DNA of 64,000 nt from Antarcticibacterium flavum. GTDB taxonomy: Bacteria > Bacteroidota > Bacteroidia > Flavobacteriales > Flavobacteriaceae. A model generated the notes under the pieces. That model had not been told where the DNA came from and did not search any database. It worked only from the letters and a program-made list of their open reading frames with translations. The DNA lies in assembly GCF_006159205.1 (NCBI RefSeq), contig NZ_CP040812.1:4289684-4353683 (forward strand), given 5' to 3'. This document shows positions 28,801 to 37,371 of this stretch, in pieces; position 1 is the first letter of the stretch, and the number at the start of each line of letters is the position of its first letter. Both the position numbers and the translations under genes were made by a program.

Positions 28801-29184
28801 ACCTATTGGTGCTTTTCTAGCCCGCTGGAACCACGGGTGCTGGTCTGATGTATGATTGATGACCAGCTCGGTTATGATCTTAAGGCCTCTCTTATGTGCT
28901 TCTTTAATAAGTTTTTTAAATATTTTTATGTCACCATAAGAGGGATTAATGGTATAATAATCGGCAATATCGTAGCCATCATCTCTCAAAGGGGAAGGGT
29001 AGAAGGGCAGCAGCCAAATAGCGGTTACTCCCAGGTCCTCCAGATAATCAAGTTTTTCCATAAGGCCTGCAAAATCGCCTATTCCATCACCGTTGCTGTC
29101 ATAGAAGGCTTTGATATGCAGTTCATAAATAATGGCATCTTTGTACCAGTATAATTGCTCGTCTTTATGTGATTGGTCTGTCAT
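25867..29184 (-). CDS. treS: Trehalose synthase-maltokinase fusion (TreS-Mak/Pep2)
   Basis: A 1105-residue two-domain enzyme. The N-terminal 550 residues are TreS (GH13): AIIYELHIKAFYDSNGDGIG, WLLPFYPSPLRDDGYDIADY, nucleophile Asp in GFRLDAVPYLFE, acid Glu in LLAEANMWPED, and FLRNHDELTLEM. From about residue 575 on it is maltokinase, with CRWFGGKSR, the kinase-like RTHGDYHLGQVLW and VIIDFEGEPAR (catalytic and metal Asp residues). Together the two domains convert trehalose to maltose and then to maltose-1-phosphate with ATP, the substrate of GlgE. The gene lies 15 bp after the interrupted glgE, so insertion in glgE may also reduce its expression. Confidence 0.95.
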   Translation of the reverse strand: MTDQSHKDEQLYWYKDAIIYELHIKAFYDSNGDGIGDFAGLMEKLDYLEDLGVTAIWLLPFYPSPLRDDGYDIADYYTINPSYGDIKIFKKLIKEAHKRGLKIITELVINHTSDQHPWFQRARKAPIGSNHRDYYVWSDDPNKYKDARIIFTDTEPSNWTWDPEAKAYFWHRFFSHQPDLNFDNPNVQEEIFKIMDFWCKMGVDGFRLDAVPYLFERENTNCENLPPTHEFLKKLRAHVDKHWDNKLLLAEANMWPEDSAAYFGDGDECHMNYHFPIMPRMFMAVKMEDRYPIIDIIDQTPEIPESCQWGIFLRNHDELTLEMVTDEERDYMYKVYTKDPQAKINVGIRHRLAPLLENNRSKIELMNVLLFSLPGTPIIYYGDEIGMGDNFYLGDRDGVRTPMQWSADRNAGFSAANPHKLYLPVVIDPEYKYESVNVEAQQMNSSSLLWWMKRVISMRKKFKAFGRGDINFLSPANAKIIAYTRTFEDEDILVLANLSRFSQAAELDLEAYEGYTPVEVFSHNKFPKITEEPYLFTMAPHGYYWFLLEKEKDHLPDNAVTPELAVQEWGDLFKNKAKTKLENKVLPGYLNSCRWFGGKSRVIQNILIVSNIKIPVKDLPATLITIEVNYNDGLPEIYQLPLAFTTDKKEDILREIPKKGLIANLKLGEDEGILFDAVYNEDFRNVLFSNIRKGRKLQNGSGNIVFYHSEGNTSMGKGEVHSKVLNAEQSNTSLIFNNKYFLKLYRKLDNTINPDLEITKYLTEKTDYQNSPKFVGAIEYNPDAKNITVLGMMQDLIPNQGDAWDYTKDSLERFFENVLTSEREKKIKLPEAELTKPLTYEELPDDLKEYLGVIFPERVTLLGQRTAEMHNALAANPEEKDFEPEPFSLHYQRSLFSSLQSLTRNSFQNLQKNLKNLPEEIKKEAKEVLDMKADVLKCFKRVYKHKIPIMKIRTHGDYHLGQVLWTGKDFVIIDFEGEPARAFSERRLKRSPLRDVAGMVRSFHYAAYSSIMEEEFHQQRKEGNLEEWAESWYYYVTRLYLQGYFEKVGESNFIPQDPEDFKVLMETFLLEKAVYELNYELNNRPDWVLIPLRGIKTIIGRYRNG

Positions 29185-29199
29185 AATTAGTCTTTTTCT

Positions 29200-31053
29200 T
29201 TATCTTTTCTGAACTTTGAAAATATGTGCCGGCATGCTGTTGGGATGCAGAGCGACATAATTCCACTCGTTTTCCCAGAAATATTTGGAATCTGTAAGCA
29301 GGTCATGTACAGCAAAGGATTCATTTTGTTCGAACCCAAAAAGGTGTAGCGGCACTTTAACCCAGCCAGTCTGGCTGTGGTGGGGATCCAGGCTCACCAC
29401 GATCAATAACTTATTCTCGCCGTCCTGGCTTATTTTGGAATAACATAAAATCTGGTCATTATCTGTATCGCAAAATTCAATATTCCAGGTGCTTTGGAGT
29501 GCCTTGTTTTCTTTTCTTATTCTGTTAAGGAGGGTGATAGTCTCTTTTGTTTTGGTTTGTTTATTCCAGTCCCAATGCTTGACCTCATATTTCTCAGATC
29601 TTATATATTCCTCCTTCCCTGGATAAGGTTCATTTAGATTATATTCGAAAAGGGGGCCATACATCCCGTAGTTGGAGGAAAGCGTCCCTGCAAGGATGAG
29701 CCTTATTAGAAATGAAGGTTCTTCTTTATGCTCCAATGAAATTGGAAGTATATCGGGAGTATTTGGCCAGAAGTTGGGCCGGAAATATTCCCTCATTTCT
29801 GTTTTGGTAAGTTCTGTAATGTATTCTATAAATTCCGCCTTACTGTTTCTCCAGGTGAAATAGGTATAGGACTGGGTGAAACCTATCTTCCCCAGTTTTT
29901 CCATGACCCTTGGCCTGGTAAAAGCTTCAGCAAGAAAAATAATGCCATCATACTTTTGATTTATATCGTTAATGAGCCATTCCCAGAAAATAAAGGATTT
30001 GGTATGTGGATTATCAACCCTAAAGATCTTAACCCCTTTATCTATCCAATATTCCACAATGCTTTTAAGTTCCTTCCAGAGATTTTCCCAGTCGGCTGTT
30101 TCAAAATTCACTGGCAAGACGTCCTGGTATTTTTTTGGCGGATTTTCAGCATATTGTACAGTGCCATCCGGGCGCCATTTGAACCATTGGGGATGCTCTT
30201 TTACATAGGGATGGTCTGGAGAACATTGAATTGCAAAATCCAAAGCCACCTCTATCCCCAGGTCATTAGCTTTACCAACGAAATTCACAAAATCATCGAT
30301 AGTACCAAGTTCAGGATGAATAGCCTTGTGGCCGCCTTCCTTTGCACCTATGGCCCATGGGGAGCCGGGATCACCGGCATTGGCAGTGGTGGCATTGTTC
30401 ACACCTTTGCGGTGGCTGCGTCCTATAGGATGAATAGGAGGCAAGTAGATTACATCAAATCCCATTTTACTTATTCCTTCAAGGATCCTTTCGCTGGTTT
30501 GAAATGTCCCATGCTCCCCTTCATTGGGAGAAGTGGACCTTGGGAAAAATTCATACCAGGAGCTAAATAAGGCCCTTTCCCTTTCTACCAGTACTTCGAG
30601 TGTTTTATCGTACCGGCTCGAATGATTTCTATCTCTTGAATGATACATGATAGAGGATACCTCTTCACTTAAGGCCAGATTTACCGAGGCTTCGTCGTTA
30701 TTATCGTCCCTTAAGACCTCTATCCATTTTTGAAGTTTCTTTTTATCTGGCGAAGTAGCGCGTGCAATTGCCTCCTCCATCATTTGAGCCCCAATAAGAA
30801 GTTCGGTTTGTATAGGTTGATTGGCCTCATATTTTTTTTGGAGACCGTCCTGCCAGGTTTTAAAATGATCTATCCAGGCCTCAATTGTGTATTCAAAAAA
30901 CCCGGTTTCGGGTGCCTGGAAATGCATTGTCCATTTATCATTTCCCAGGAATTCCATTGGTTTTTCCTGCCACTTCCTCTCTTTACCCTTTCCTTTTTTC
31001 TTTTCACGAAAAAGAAGTACGGCATCCACTTTATCGTGACCATCCCCGTATAT
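29200..31053 (-). pseudogene. glgE: glgE, 3' part (codon 43 to stop), separated from its start by an IS
   Basis: This is the body of the alpha-1,4-glucan:maltose-1-phosphate maltosyltransferase (GH13_3). The active-site nucleophile Asp lies in KIFRVDNPHTKS, and the acid Glu in IFLAEAFTRPR. Other family blocks are IYLPPIHPIGRSHRKG and GMYGPLFEYNLNEP. The frame enters from an IS1380 element as IYGDGHDKVDAVLLF. Joined to the 42 codons at 32686-32812, it makes a 658-residue GlgE, the normal length. A shorter product could start at the GTG at 31029, lacking 49 N-terminal residues, but whether that folds is unknown. GlgE extends alpha-glucan from maltose-1-phosphate. Confidence 0.93.
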
Positions 31054-31292
31054 CCTAAAATCCGCATCTCTCTTTAAAATTGATCTTTTTTATAGGTTCA
31101 TAATAAAAATGTTTTCCATTATTTTGTTTCCGAGGAATTATCCAGGCACATTTTATTTTTTATTATTGAGATGTTTACTATTTGAGGTTTGAAAAGCTAA
31201 TTTTTTTGAATTAAGACAATAATAGCTCATCCCTGGTGTAGGATTATTTTTGCAGATATTAGATTTCCTTTCTACTCTTTCTGTTGTTGTTA

Positions 31293-32600
31293 CTATGTTT
31301 GATAATGGTTGTATGAATAAATCCTTAATTTGAGTTGGCGGCTTTGTTTGATCCATTTAGCAGGTAATATGATAAATCTGAAAATGAATTTTTTCATCCT
31401 GTAAGTGGGTTTTAGATACCTGTTCGTTTTAGAAAAATGCTGGATTATCTTATTGTAGAGATTCCGGCATATTGCCGTAAAGTATAAGAAGACAAGATTT
31501 TTGTTCAAGGATGAGAAAGGCATATTGTTCCAACCAAAATCATTTTTAAGTATATCAAACTGGCGCTCCATATTTCCTCTTTGGTTGTAAAACGCTGCAA
31601 CACCTTTGGTATCCAGATCAAAATCATTTGTTATTATGGCTCTATAATCATAAATATCTTGAGTAATCAAGTCTATCTGCCTATCTTTTTTTGGTTTTCT
31701 TTTTACAACGAGTCTATATGTTTGTGCCTTATTTGATGGGGACTGTCGTTTAAAGGGGGTTATCTCAATAGATCCTACTTCCATGGTCCCATCTTCACAC
31801 TTCATTTCTTCCCACTGGCCAACTTGGGAAAAATATTTTTCAACATAGCTGTTCCTGCATCCTATGTAAAAATTATCAACCTTACTTTGTAAGAAGGAAA
31901 TGACATCATATTGGTATGATGCCGCATCGGCTCTGAAATTATGGACTTTTTTGATCTTTTGGGAATCCAATAAATCAAATACTCTTTTAAGGGTGTCTAG
32001 CTGAAAAGATTTTGCATCCGAGTTTCCGTTCCGGTTTTCAATATATAGGATGTTCTCTTCATTTATGGTACATACTCCGGGCTGATATCCATAATTCCTT
32101 TTATACGTCATCTTACTATCTTCCTTTTCATTGAAAATAATCGTGTTGTCGTAATCAATAGTAAGCTTGTCAGACTTAAAAACTCCAAGCTTTTTAAGAA
32201 TATCTATATTCAGACTTTCTAATTTTGAGTTTGTACAATATTGATGAGTTACAACACCTCGCTTGGTTTTACAAGATTGAGTTTGCTCGGAAAGTTGAGA
32301 TAGTCTTCTTAAAACAGTGTCAGGACTTGCTAGTTTTACAAAAGGATTATTAGTGAAATGGGGTTTCAAATGTGCTTGTAAATCTTCGATATAATCTCCT
32401 CCACAGAGGTAGACTGATTTCAAAGAATAGAAAATGTCTTTCCAGGAATATTTACTTTGATTGACCATTGGAGGAAGCCTGTCATTACAAATTTGATCGA
32501 TGTTCATCTTGTTCAAATAGTCAAAAACAAAATTTGCTCCTCCGAAAGCGGAGATCGGATTGGATTTTATTATCTTCACGGCTGTAGTATTGTGCAACAC
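31293..32600 (-). CDS. IS1380-family transposase
   Basis: A 435-residue DDE transposase. Candidate catalytic residues are Asp in LTIDYDNTIIF (about 143), Asp in VHNFRADAASYQYD (about 225), and Glu in FYNQRGNMERQFDILKNDF (about 345). The last block is characteristic of IS1380/IS4-like proteins. The N-terminal NPISAFGGANFVFDYLNK is typical of the Bacteroidetes group. The frame is intact, so the element could still be active. A hairpin lies between the IS right end and the start codon. Confidence 0.92.
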   Translation of the reverse strand: MLHNTTAVKIIKSNPISAFGGANFVFDYLNKMNIDQICNDRLPPMVNQSKYSWKDIFYSLKSVYLCGGDYIEDLQAHLKPHFTNNPFVKLASPDTVLRRLSQLSEQTQSCKTKRGVVTHQYCTNSKLESLNIDILKKLGVFKSDKLTIDYDNTIIFNEKEDSKMTYKRNYGYQPGVCTINEENILYIENRNGNSDAKSFQLDTLKRVFDLLDSQKIKKVHNFRADAASYQYDVISFLQSKVDNFYIGCRNSYVEKYFSQVGQWEEMKCEDGTMEVGSIEITPFKRQSPSNKAQTYRLVVKRKPKKDRQIDLITQDIYDYRAIITNDFDLDTKGVAAFYNQRGNMERQFDILKNDFGWNNMPFSSLNKNLVFLYFTAICRNLYNKIIQHFSKTNRYLKPTYRMKKFIFRFIILPAKWIKQSRQLKLRIYSYNHYQT

Positions 32601-32621
32601 TAATTTAAGTGAATATTACGT

Positions 32622-32661
32622 AGCTGCAAAGCCCCATTAAATAAGGTTTTGCAGCTTTTTT
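32622..32661 (+). terminator. Hairpin near the IS right end
   Basis: AGCTGCAAAGCC pairs with GGTTTTGCAGCT (one G-T pair) around an 11-base loop and is followed by six T on the plus strand. It lies within the IS, between its right end and the transposase start. On the minus strand the same stem would form in any glgE read-through transcript entering the element. Such hairpins are known to limit transposase expression from outside promoters in some IS families. This role is inferred here. Confidence 0.6.
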
Positions 32662-32685
32662 ATTATAAGACTTACGGATTTTAGG

Positions 32686-32812
32686 ATATATCGGCAGTTA
32701 CATCTACCCTTTCATTTACAGTTCTCTTTATGGGATACTTACCGCAATCTATTTGCGGTTTCACATTATCTATACTTACTCTTAAATGTCCTTCTATATT
32801 CATTAATTTCAT
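32686..32812 (-). pseudogene. glgE: glgE, 5' part (codons 1-42), cut off by the IS
   Basis: The leftward frame from the ATG at 32812 reads MKLMNIEGHLRVSIDNVKPQ and then IDCGKYPIKRTVNERVDVTADI, which matches the conserved GlgE N-terminal domain opening (D-x-x-P-x-I-x-x-G-x-Y-P-x-K-R). It then runs into the IS terminus, where the frame ends two codons later (TCC TAA). An ATG at 32803 is an equally possible start. No other gene accounts for this fragment. The native promoter presumably lies in the 264 bp shared with treZ. Confidence 0.9.
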
Positions 32813-33042
32813 TTGTAGATTATTGTTTATAATAGTCCCATTTTAATAAAGGGAGCAACTCTTTTAATTTTTTAATATTTATCTTGTATTGAGATTTTGC
32901 TCATATTTGAAATCTTTATCAAAAGCCTGATTATTGGATACCTAAGGTGCCGGCTATTTTTAAAGTACTTAAAGTTAGATAAGTGGGGTAAACTTCTCCG
33001 TTAAAATATTACTAAACCTTAATTCTTAGGGATTATCCTTCT

Positions 33043-33050
33043 TAGATTTG
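33043..33050 (+). promoter_or_regulatory. -7 promoter element TAGATTTG for treZ
   Basis: It matches the Bacteroidetes TAnnTTTG consensus 26 bp before the treZ ATG. It is likely the promoter of the treZ-GH57-treY-malQ run. The rest of the 264-bp divergent region is AT-rich and shows no clear operator. Confidence 0.45.
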
Positions 33051-33076
33051 ATAATTCCAAGCATATAATTAAAATA

Positions 33077-34870
33077 ATGAATAGAAAGACAGGAGCAGAA
33101 TATCTTCAGAATAATAAAACCCGATTTTGCGTTTGGGCACCTTTTAAGGAAAAGGTTGCAGTAAAGCTTAAGGAAAAAAAGCCAATATCCCTTACCAGGG
33201 ATAAGAATGGTTATTGGGAGGGTATAGTTGAAGGAACAAAACCCGGGGACTTATATAAATATATACTTAATAATAAGGATCAATTTCCAGATCCTGCTTC
33301 TCGCTCCCAGCCGGAGGGTGTTCATTCCTGGTCGCAGGTTATAGATCAAAATGAATTTTCCTGGCAGGATAATGACTGGAAAGGAATTCCCTTATCACAA
33401 ATGGTAATTTATGAGCTTCACGTTGGGACTTTTACCCCGCAGGGAACTTATGAGGCGATTATTGATAAACTGGACCACCTGTTGGAATTGGGAGCCAATA
33501 CTATAGAAATAATGCCCATTTCCCAATTTCCCGGAGAAAGGAATTGGGGATATGATGGAGTGTATCCTTATGCTGCTCAATATAGCTATGGCGGAGTAAA
33601 TGGATTAAAAAAAATGATTGATGCCTGCCATAAGAAGGGGATTGCAGTTATTCTTGATGCTGTTTACAACCATATGGGCCCCGAGGGAAATTACCTGTCC
33701 CAGTACGGCCCTTACTTTACTGAAAAATACCAGACACCCTGGGGAGCAGCACTTAATTTTGATGATGAGCACAGTGACGAGGTTCGAAATTTTTTCTTGC
33801 AGAATGCCATAATGTGGCTGGAGGATTTTCATTTTGATGGATTAAGGCTTGATGCTATTCACGAAATAATTGATCGTGGAGCGAGGCATTTATTAAAAGA
33901 AATGAGTCAAAAGGTAGATGAAATGGAAGAAAAAACAAGTCGTCGTTTTGTCCTTATTGCAGAGAGCGACCTCAATGATACAAAGGTGGTTAATTCCTAT
34001 GAAAAAGGGGGATTTGGACTGGAAGGGCAGTGGGTAGATGATTTTCATCACGCTGTACATACACTGCTTACCGGGGAAAAAGAAGGATATTACAGCGATT
34101 ATGGTAAACTTTCTCAGCTTGCCAAAGCATTTAAACAAGGGTTTATTTATGATGGCGTTTATTCTTCTCACAGGAAAAGAACAGTGGGAAACAGTCCAAA
34201 GGGCTTAGCCCCGCACCATTTTGTTGTTTCAATTCAAAATCATGACCAGGTGGGAAACCGGATGCTTGGCGACCGGTTAACTCATCTTCTTTCCTTCGAA
34301 GGACAAAAGCTTGCCGCAGGCATAATGCTTACTTCTGCCTTTGTGCCAATGTTGTTTATGGGAGAGGAATTTGGAGAGGAGAATCCTTTCCAATATTTTG
34401 TAAGTCACGGTGATCCAGAGCTGGTAAAAGCCGTTCAGCAAGGAAGGAAAAGAGAGTTCGAATATTTTCTTACCCATGAAGGCGATTTCCCAGACCCGCA
34501 GTCAAAAGAGACCTTTAATAACTCCAAATTAAACTGGAATTTTAAAGATGACGAAAGGAAAAAGAAACTATTTGAATTTTATAAATATCTACTGAAGCTA
34601 AGAAAGGAAGGAGAATTTGAACCTTTCAGAAATAGTGAAATAAAAACCACAGCTATTGTTGAAAAAAATCTTTTGCTGGCTGAAACTGAAAACTCGAAGG
34701 GGCTTCTTGCAGCTTACAATTTTAGTAATGAGCCTCAAAGTATAAAAATGCCTGAAGGTGATTTAAAGATCCTGCTGGCATCTGCCAATAAGCAATGGGG
34801 AGGCAGAGAGAATTTTTCGCCGGGAGAGAAGTTGCCGGGACATTCCTTTATCATTTGTAAAAAGGATTAA
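33077..34870 (+). CDS. treZ: Malto-oligosyltrehalose trehalohydrolase
   Basis: A 597-residue GH13 enzyme with an N-terminal CBM48-like domain (FCVWAPFKEKVAVKL). The barrel has MVIYELHVGTFTPQGTYEAI, IEIMPISQFPGERNWGYDGV, nucleophile Asp in DGLRLDAIHEI, acid Glu in LIAESDLND and IQNHDQVGNR. These blocks match TreZ better than GlgB or GlgX. TreZ releases trehalose from the maltooligosyl trehalose made by TreY. It is the first gene of the rightward arm. The gap of 77 bp to the next gene suggests an operon. The last 80 residues form the usual C-terminal beta domain. Confidence 0.93.
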   Translation: MNRKTGAEYLQNNKTRFCVWAPFKEKVAVKLKEKKPISLTRDKNGYWEGIVEGTKPGDLYKYILNNKDQFPDPASRSQPEGVHSWSQVIDQNEFSWQDNDWKGIPLSQMVIYELHVGTFTPQGTYEAIIDKLDHLLELGANTIEIMPISQFPGERNWGYDGVYPYAAQYSYGGVNGLKKMIDACHKKGIAVILDAVYNHMGPEGNYLSQYGPYFTEKYQTPWGAALNFDDEHSDEVRNFFLQNAIMWLEDFHFDGLRLDAIHEIIDRGARHLLKEMSQKVDEMEEKTSRRFVLIAESDLNDTKVVNSYEKGGFGLEGQWVDDFHHAVHTLLTGEKEGYYSDYGKLSQLAKAFKQGFIYDGVYSSHRKRTVGNSPKGLAPHHFVVSIQNHDQVGNRMLGDRLTHLLSFEGQKLAAGIMLTSAFVPMLFMGEEFGEENPFQYFVSHGDPELVKAVQQGRKREFEYFLTHEGDFPDPQSKETFNNSKLNWNFKDDERKKKLFEFYKYLLKLRKEGEFEPFRNSEIKTTAIVEKNLLLAETENSKGLLAAYNFSNEPQSIKMPEGDLKILLASANKQWGGRENFSPGEKLPGHSFIICKKD

Positions 34871-34947
34871 AAAATTGTTCCCACATATTAATTAATGCAG
34901 AAGAAAGATCGAGGATATTTTTCTGCCCACTTATAAAGAATGAAAAT

Positions 34948-37371
34948 ATGAAAGAGAAATATGTTTGCATCCATGGCCATTTTTACCAGCCACCACGTGA
35001 AAACCCCTGGTTAAACAAGGTAGAGATCCAGGATTCGGCCTACCCATATCATGACTGGAACCATAGGATCAATGCAGAGTGCTATGTAAGGAATACCTCC
35101 TCCAGGATTTGGGATGATGAGGGAAAGATCAAAGCCATAATGAATAATTATGGCTGGATGAGCTTTAATATAGGTCCCACGCTTTTGGCCTGGATGGAAA
35201 ATGAGGCCCCGGGAACCTATAATGCCATTTTGGAGGCCGACAAGGAGAGCCAGGAAAGATTTTCAGGCCACGGGTCTGCAATTGCACAGGCATTTAATCA
35301 TTTGATCATGCCGCTTGCAAACGAAAGGGACCAGGAAACCCAAATCATTTGGGGAATAGAAGATTTTAAGTCTCGTTTTAATCGGGATCCCGAAGGCATG
35401 TGGCTGGGAGAAACAGCAGTAAACACCAGCACCCTGGAATTGATGGCAAAGCATGGGATCAAATTCACTATCCTGTCACCTTATCAGGCAAAGCAGGTGA
35501 GGAAACTGGGAGAAAAGGAATGGCATGATGCTACCAATGCTAAAGTAGACACCAAAAAAGCCTATATCTACAAACTTCCTTCAGGAAAAAGCATAAGTCT
35601 CTTCTTTTATGATGGCCCGGCTTCGCAAGGAGTTGCATTTGAAGGACTTCTTAATGACGGGGAACGCTTTGCCTCAAGACTACAGGGACAATTTACAGAT
35701 GAGGAAAAAGTGCAGTTAGTGCATATTGCAACAGATGGGGAAAGCTATGGCCATCACCATCACCTGGGAGAAATGGCTTTATCTTATTGTCTACATCACC
35801 TTGAGGAACAGGAGGATTCCACATTGACCATTTATGGGGAATTCCTGGAGAAATTTCCCCCGGAATATGAAGCCCAGATCGTGGAAAACACTTCATGGAG
35901 CTGCTACCATGGTGTAGAGAGATGGCGGTCAGACTGCGGGTGCAACACCGGGGGGAATGAAGGATGGGACCAGCAATGGCGGGAACCACTTCGAAAGACC
36001 TTTGACTGGGTACGGGACCATCTCATTGGCCTTTATGAGAAAGAGATGGCAGCCTACACTTCCAGCCCCTGGGAAGTAAGGAATAATTATATTAAAGTGA
36101 TCCTTGACCGGGACCGGCACAACGTAGAAGAGTTTCTGGAAGCAAATTTCAAAAAGGAACTGGATGAGGAAGAAAGGGTAAAGCTGTTGAAGCTCCTGGA
36201 GATGCAATATCATAGTATGCTTATGTATACCAGTTGTGGTTGGTTCTTTGATGAGGTCACCGGGATTGAGTCCATGCAGGATATTTTTTATGCTAAACGG
36301 GCTATCCAGCTTGCTGAGGAAATTAGCGGTAAGAGCTACGAGGAGGATTTTGTGAGACTACTTGAGGAGATCCCGAGTAACATTCCCGAATATGGAACTG
36401 CACTTACGGCGTACAGAAAGTTCGTTGAACCCATGGCCCTGGATATGATTCGAATTGGAGCTCACTACGCGGTCTCATCCCTCTTTGAGGAATTCCCTGA
36501 AGAGGTGAGCCTTTATAACTTTAGCGCGAGTGTCAAAACAAGACATTATTATGAAGCAGGGAAACAAAAGCTGGTGATAGGGCGTACAGAATTTCGTTCA
36601 GATATCACCTGGGAAACGGTAGATATCTCATATGCCGTATTGCATATGGGGGATCACCACTTATTTGGAGGAGTGCGAAAATATCTTGGAGCAGAAGCTT
36701 TGGAAGAAATGCATTCCAGTGTTGCCAGTTTCTTTCATAAAGGGAATGTATATGAGATCTTTAATATGATGGACCAGTACTTTGGTAACCATAATTATTC
36801 CTTCTGGCATTTATTCAGGGATGAGCAGCGAAGTATTATGAAGCTTATCATGGAAAATACCCTCAAGAGTGTTGAGACCAGTATGCAGCAAATTTATGAT
36901 AACTCCTATCCCTTACTTCAAACTTTTAAGGAGATCAACATGGCAGTTCCCAACAGGTTAAAAATGCCTGTAGATATGGCTGTGAACAACAAGATCATTC
37001 ATGAACTGGAGAATGAACATTTTAAACTTCATCGCTTAAAGCATTTGCTGGAATCTGCTTCACATATCAATGTGACTTTGGATGATGTTACCCTGGGTTA
37101 TCTTACAGATAATAAGCTTAATTCCTTAATGAAGCAACTAAGGGAAGACCCAGATAATATTGAATTGCTTAAGCTCATTAATGATTTCTTACAACTTATT
37201 AAGGAAAGTCCTCTTGAACCTAACGAATGGGAGGCACAAAACATTGCATTTGAGATAAAGGATGAGCAGTTTGATCATTATTCAAACGAGGAGAAGGCCG
37301 GGAATGAAAAAGCAGGGGAGTGGATACAGGCATTCATTGAGCTGGAAAAGAAATTAAACCTCGTACCATAA
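34948..37371 (+). CDS. GH57 glycoside hydrolase with DUF3536 domain
   Basis: An 807-residue protein. The N-terminal (beta/alpha)7 barrel of GH57 starts YVCIHGHFYQPPRENPWL. The nucleophile Glu is in EGMWLGETAVN (about residue 155), and the acid Asp is in HIATDGESYGHHHHLGEMA (about residue 265). The C-terminal half is DUF3536, with WEVRNNYIKVILDRDRHNVE and CGWFFDEVTGIESMQDI. GH57 includes alpha-amylases, branching enzymes and amylopullulanases. The substrate of this subgroup is not known to me. Its place between treZ and treY suggests it trims or debranches glucan for TreY, since no TreX/GlgX gene is present. It overlaps treY by one base (TAATG). Confidence 0.88.
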   Translation: MKEKYVCIHGHFYQPPRENPWLNKVEIQDSAYPYHDWNHRINAECYVRNTSSRIWDDEGKIKAIMNNYGWMSFNIGPTLLAWMENEAPGTYNAILEADKESQERFSGHGSAIAQAFNHLIMPLANERDQETQIIWGIEDFKSRFNRDPEGMWLGETAVNTSTLELMAKHGIKFTILSPYQAKQVRKLGEKEWHDATNAKVDTKKAYIYKLPSGKSISLFFYDGPASQGVAFEGLLNDGERFASRLQGQFTDEEKVQLVHIATDGESYGHHHHLGEMALSYCLHHLEEQEDSTLTIYGEFLEKFPPEYEAQIVENTSWSCYHGVERWRSDCGCNTGGNEGWDQQWREPLRKTFDWVRDHLIGLYEKEMAAYTSSPWEVRNNYIKVILDRDRHNVEEFLEANFKKELDEEERVKLLKLLEMQYHSMLMYTSCGWFFDEVTGIESMQDIFYAKRAIQLAEEISGKSYEEDFVRLLEEIPSNIPEYGTALTAYRKFVEPMALDMIRIGAHYAVSSLFEEFPEEVSLYNFSASVKTRHYYEAGKQKLVIGRTEFRSDITWETVDISYAVLHMGDHHLFGGVRKYLGAEALEEMHSSVASFFHKGNVYEIFNMMDQYFGNHNYSFWHLFRDEQRSIMKLIMENTLKSVETSMQQIYDNSYPLLQTFKEINMAVPNRLKMPVDMAVNNKIIHELENEHFKLHRLKHLLESASHINVTLDDVTLGYLTDNKLNSLMKQLREDPDNIELLKLINDFLQLIKESPLEPNEWEAQNIAFEIKDEQFDHYSNEEKAGNEKAGEWIQAFIELEKKLNLVP

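Larger units (their letters stand above)
31054..32685 (-). mobile_element. IS1380-family insertion sequence, 1632 bp, inside glgE
   Basis: Both ends read inward as CCTAAAATCCG, an 11-bp perfect terminal inverted repeat, continuing imperfectly (CA versus TA). The element is flanked by the 4-bp direct repeat ATAT at 31050-31053 and 32686-32689. A CC terminus, 4-bp duplication, 1.6-kb length and a single transposase gene all fit IS1380. Removing the element plus one ATAT joins codons GCC GAT ATA TAC GGG in frame across the glgE split, which confirms the boundaries. The perfect flanks and inverted ends suggest a recent insertion. Transposase and glgE run in the same direction. Confidence 0.93.

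Noticed and set aside
29200..31029. A complete 609-residue GlgE starting at GTG 31029
   Set aside because: It lacks the conserved first strand of the N-terminal domain, which is found across the IS.
31066..31140. Minus-strand peptide upstream of the glgE body (NGKHFYYEPIKKINFKER) that resembles a GlgE N-terminus with a frameshift
   Set aside because: These bases lie inside the IS1380 element. The genuine N-terminus is at 32686-32812 and joins in frame after removal of the IS.
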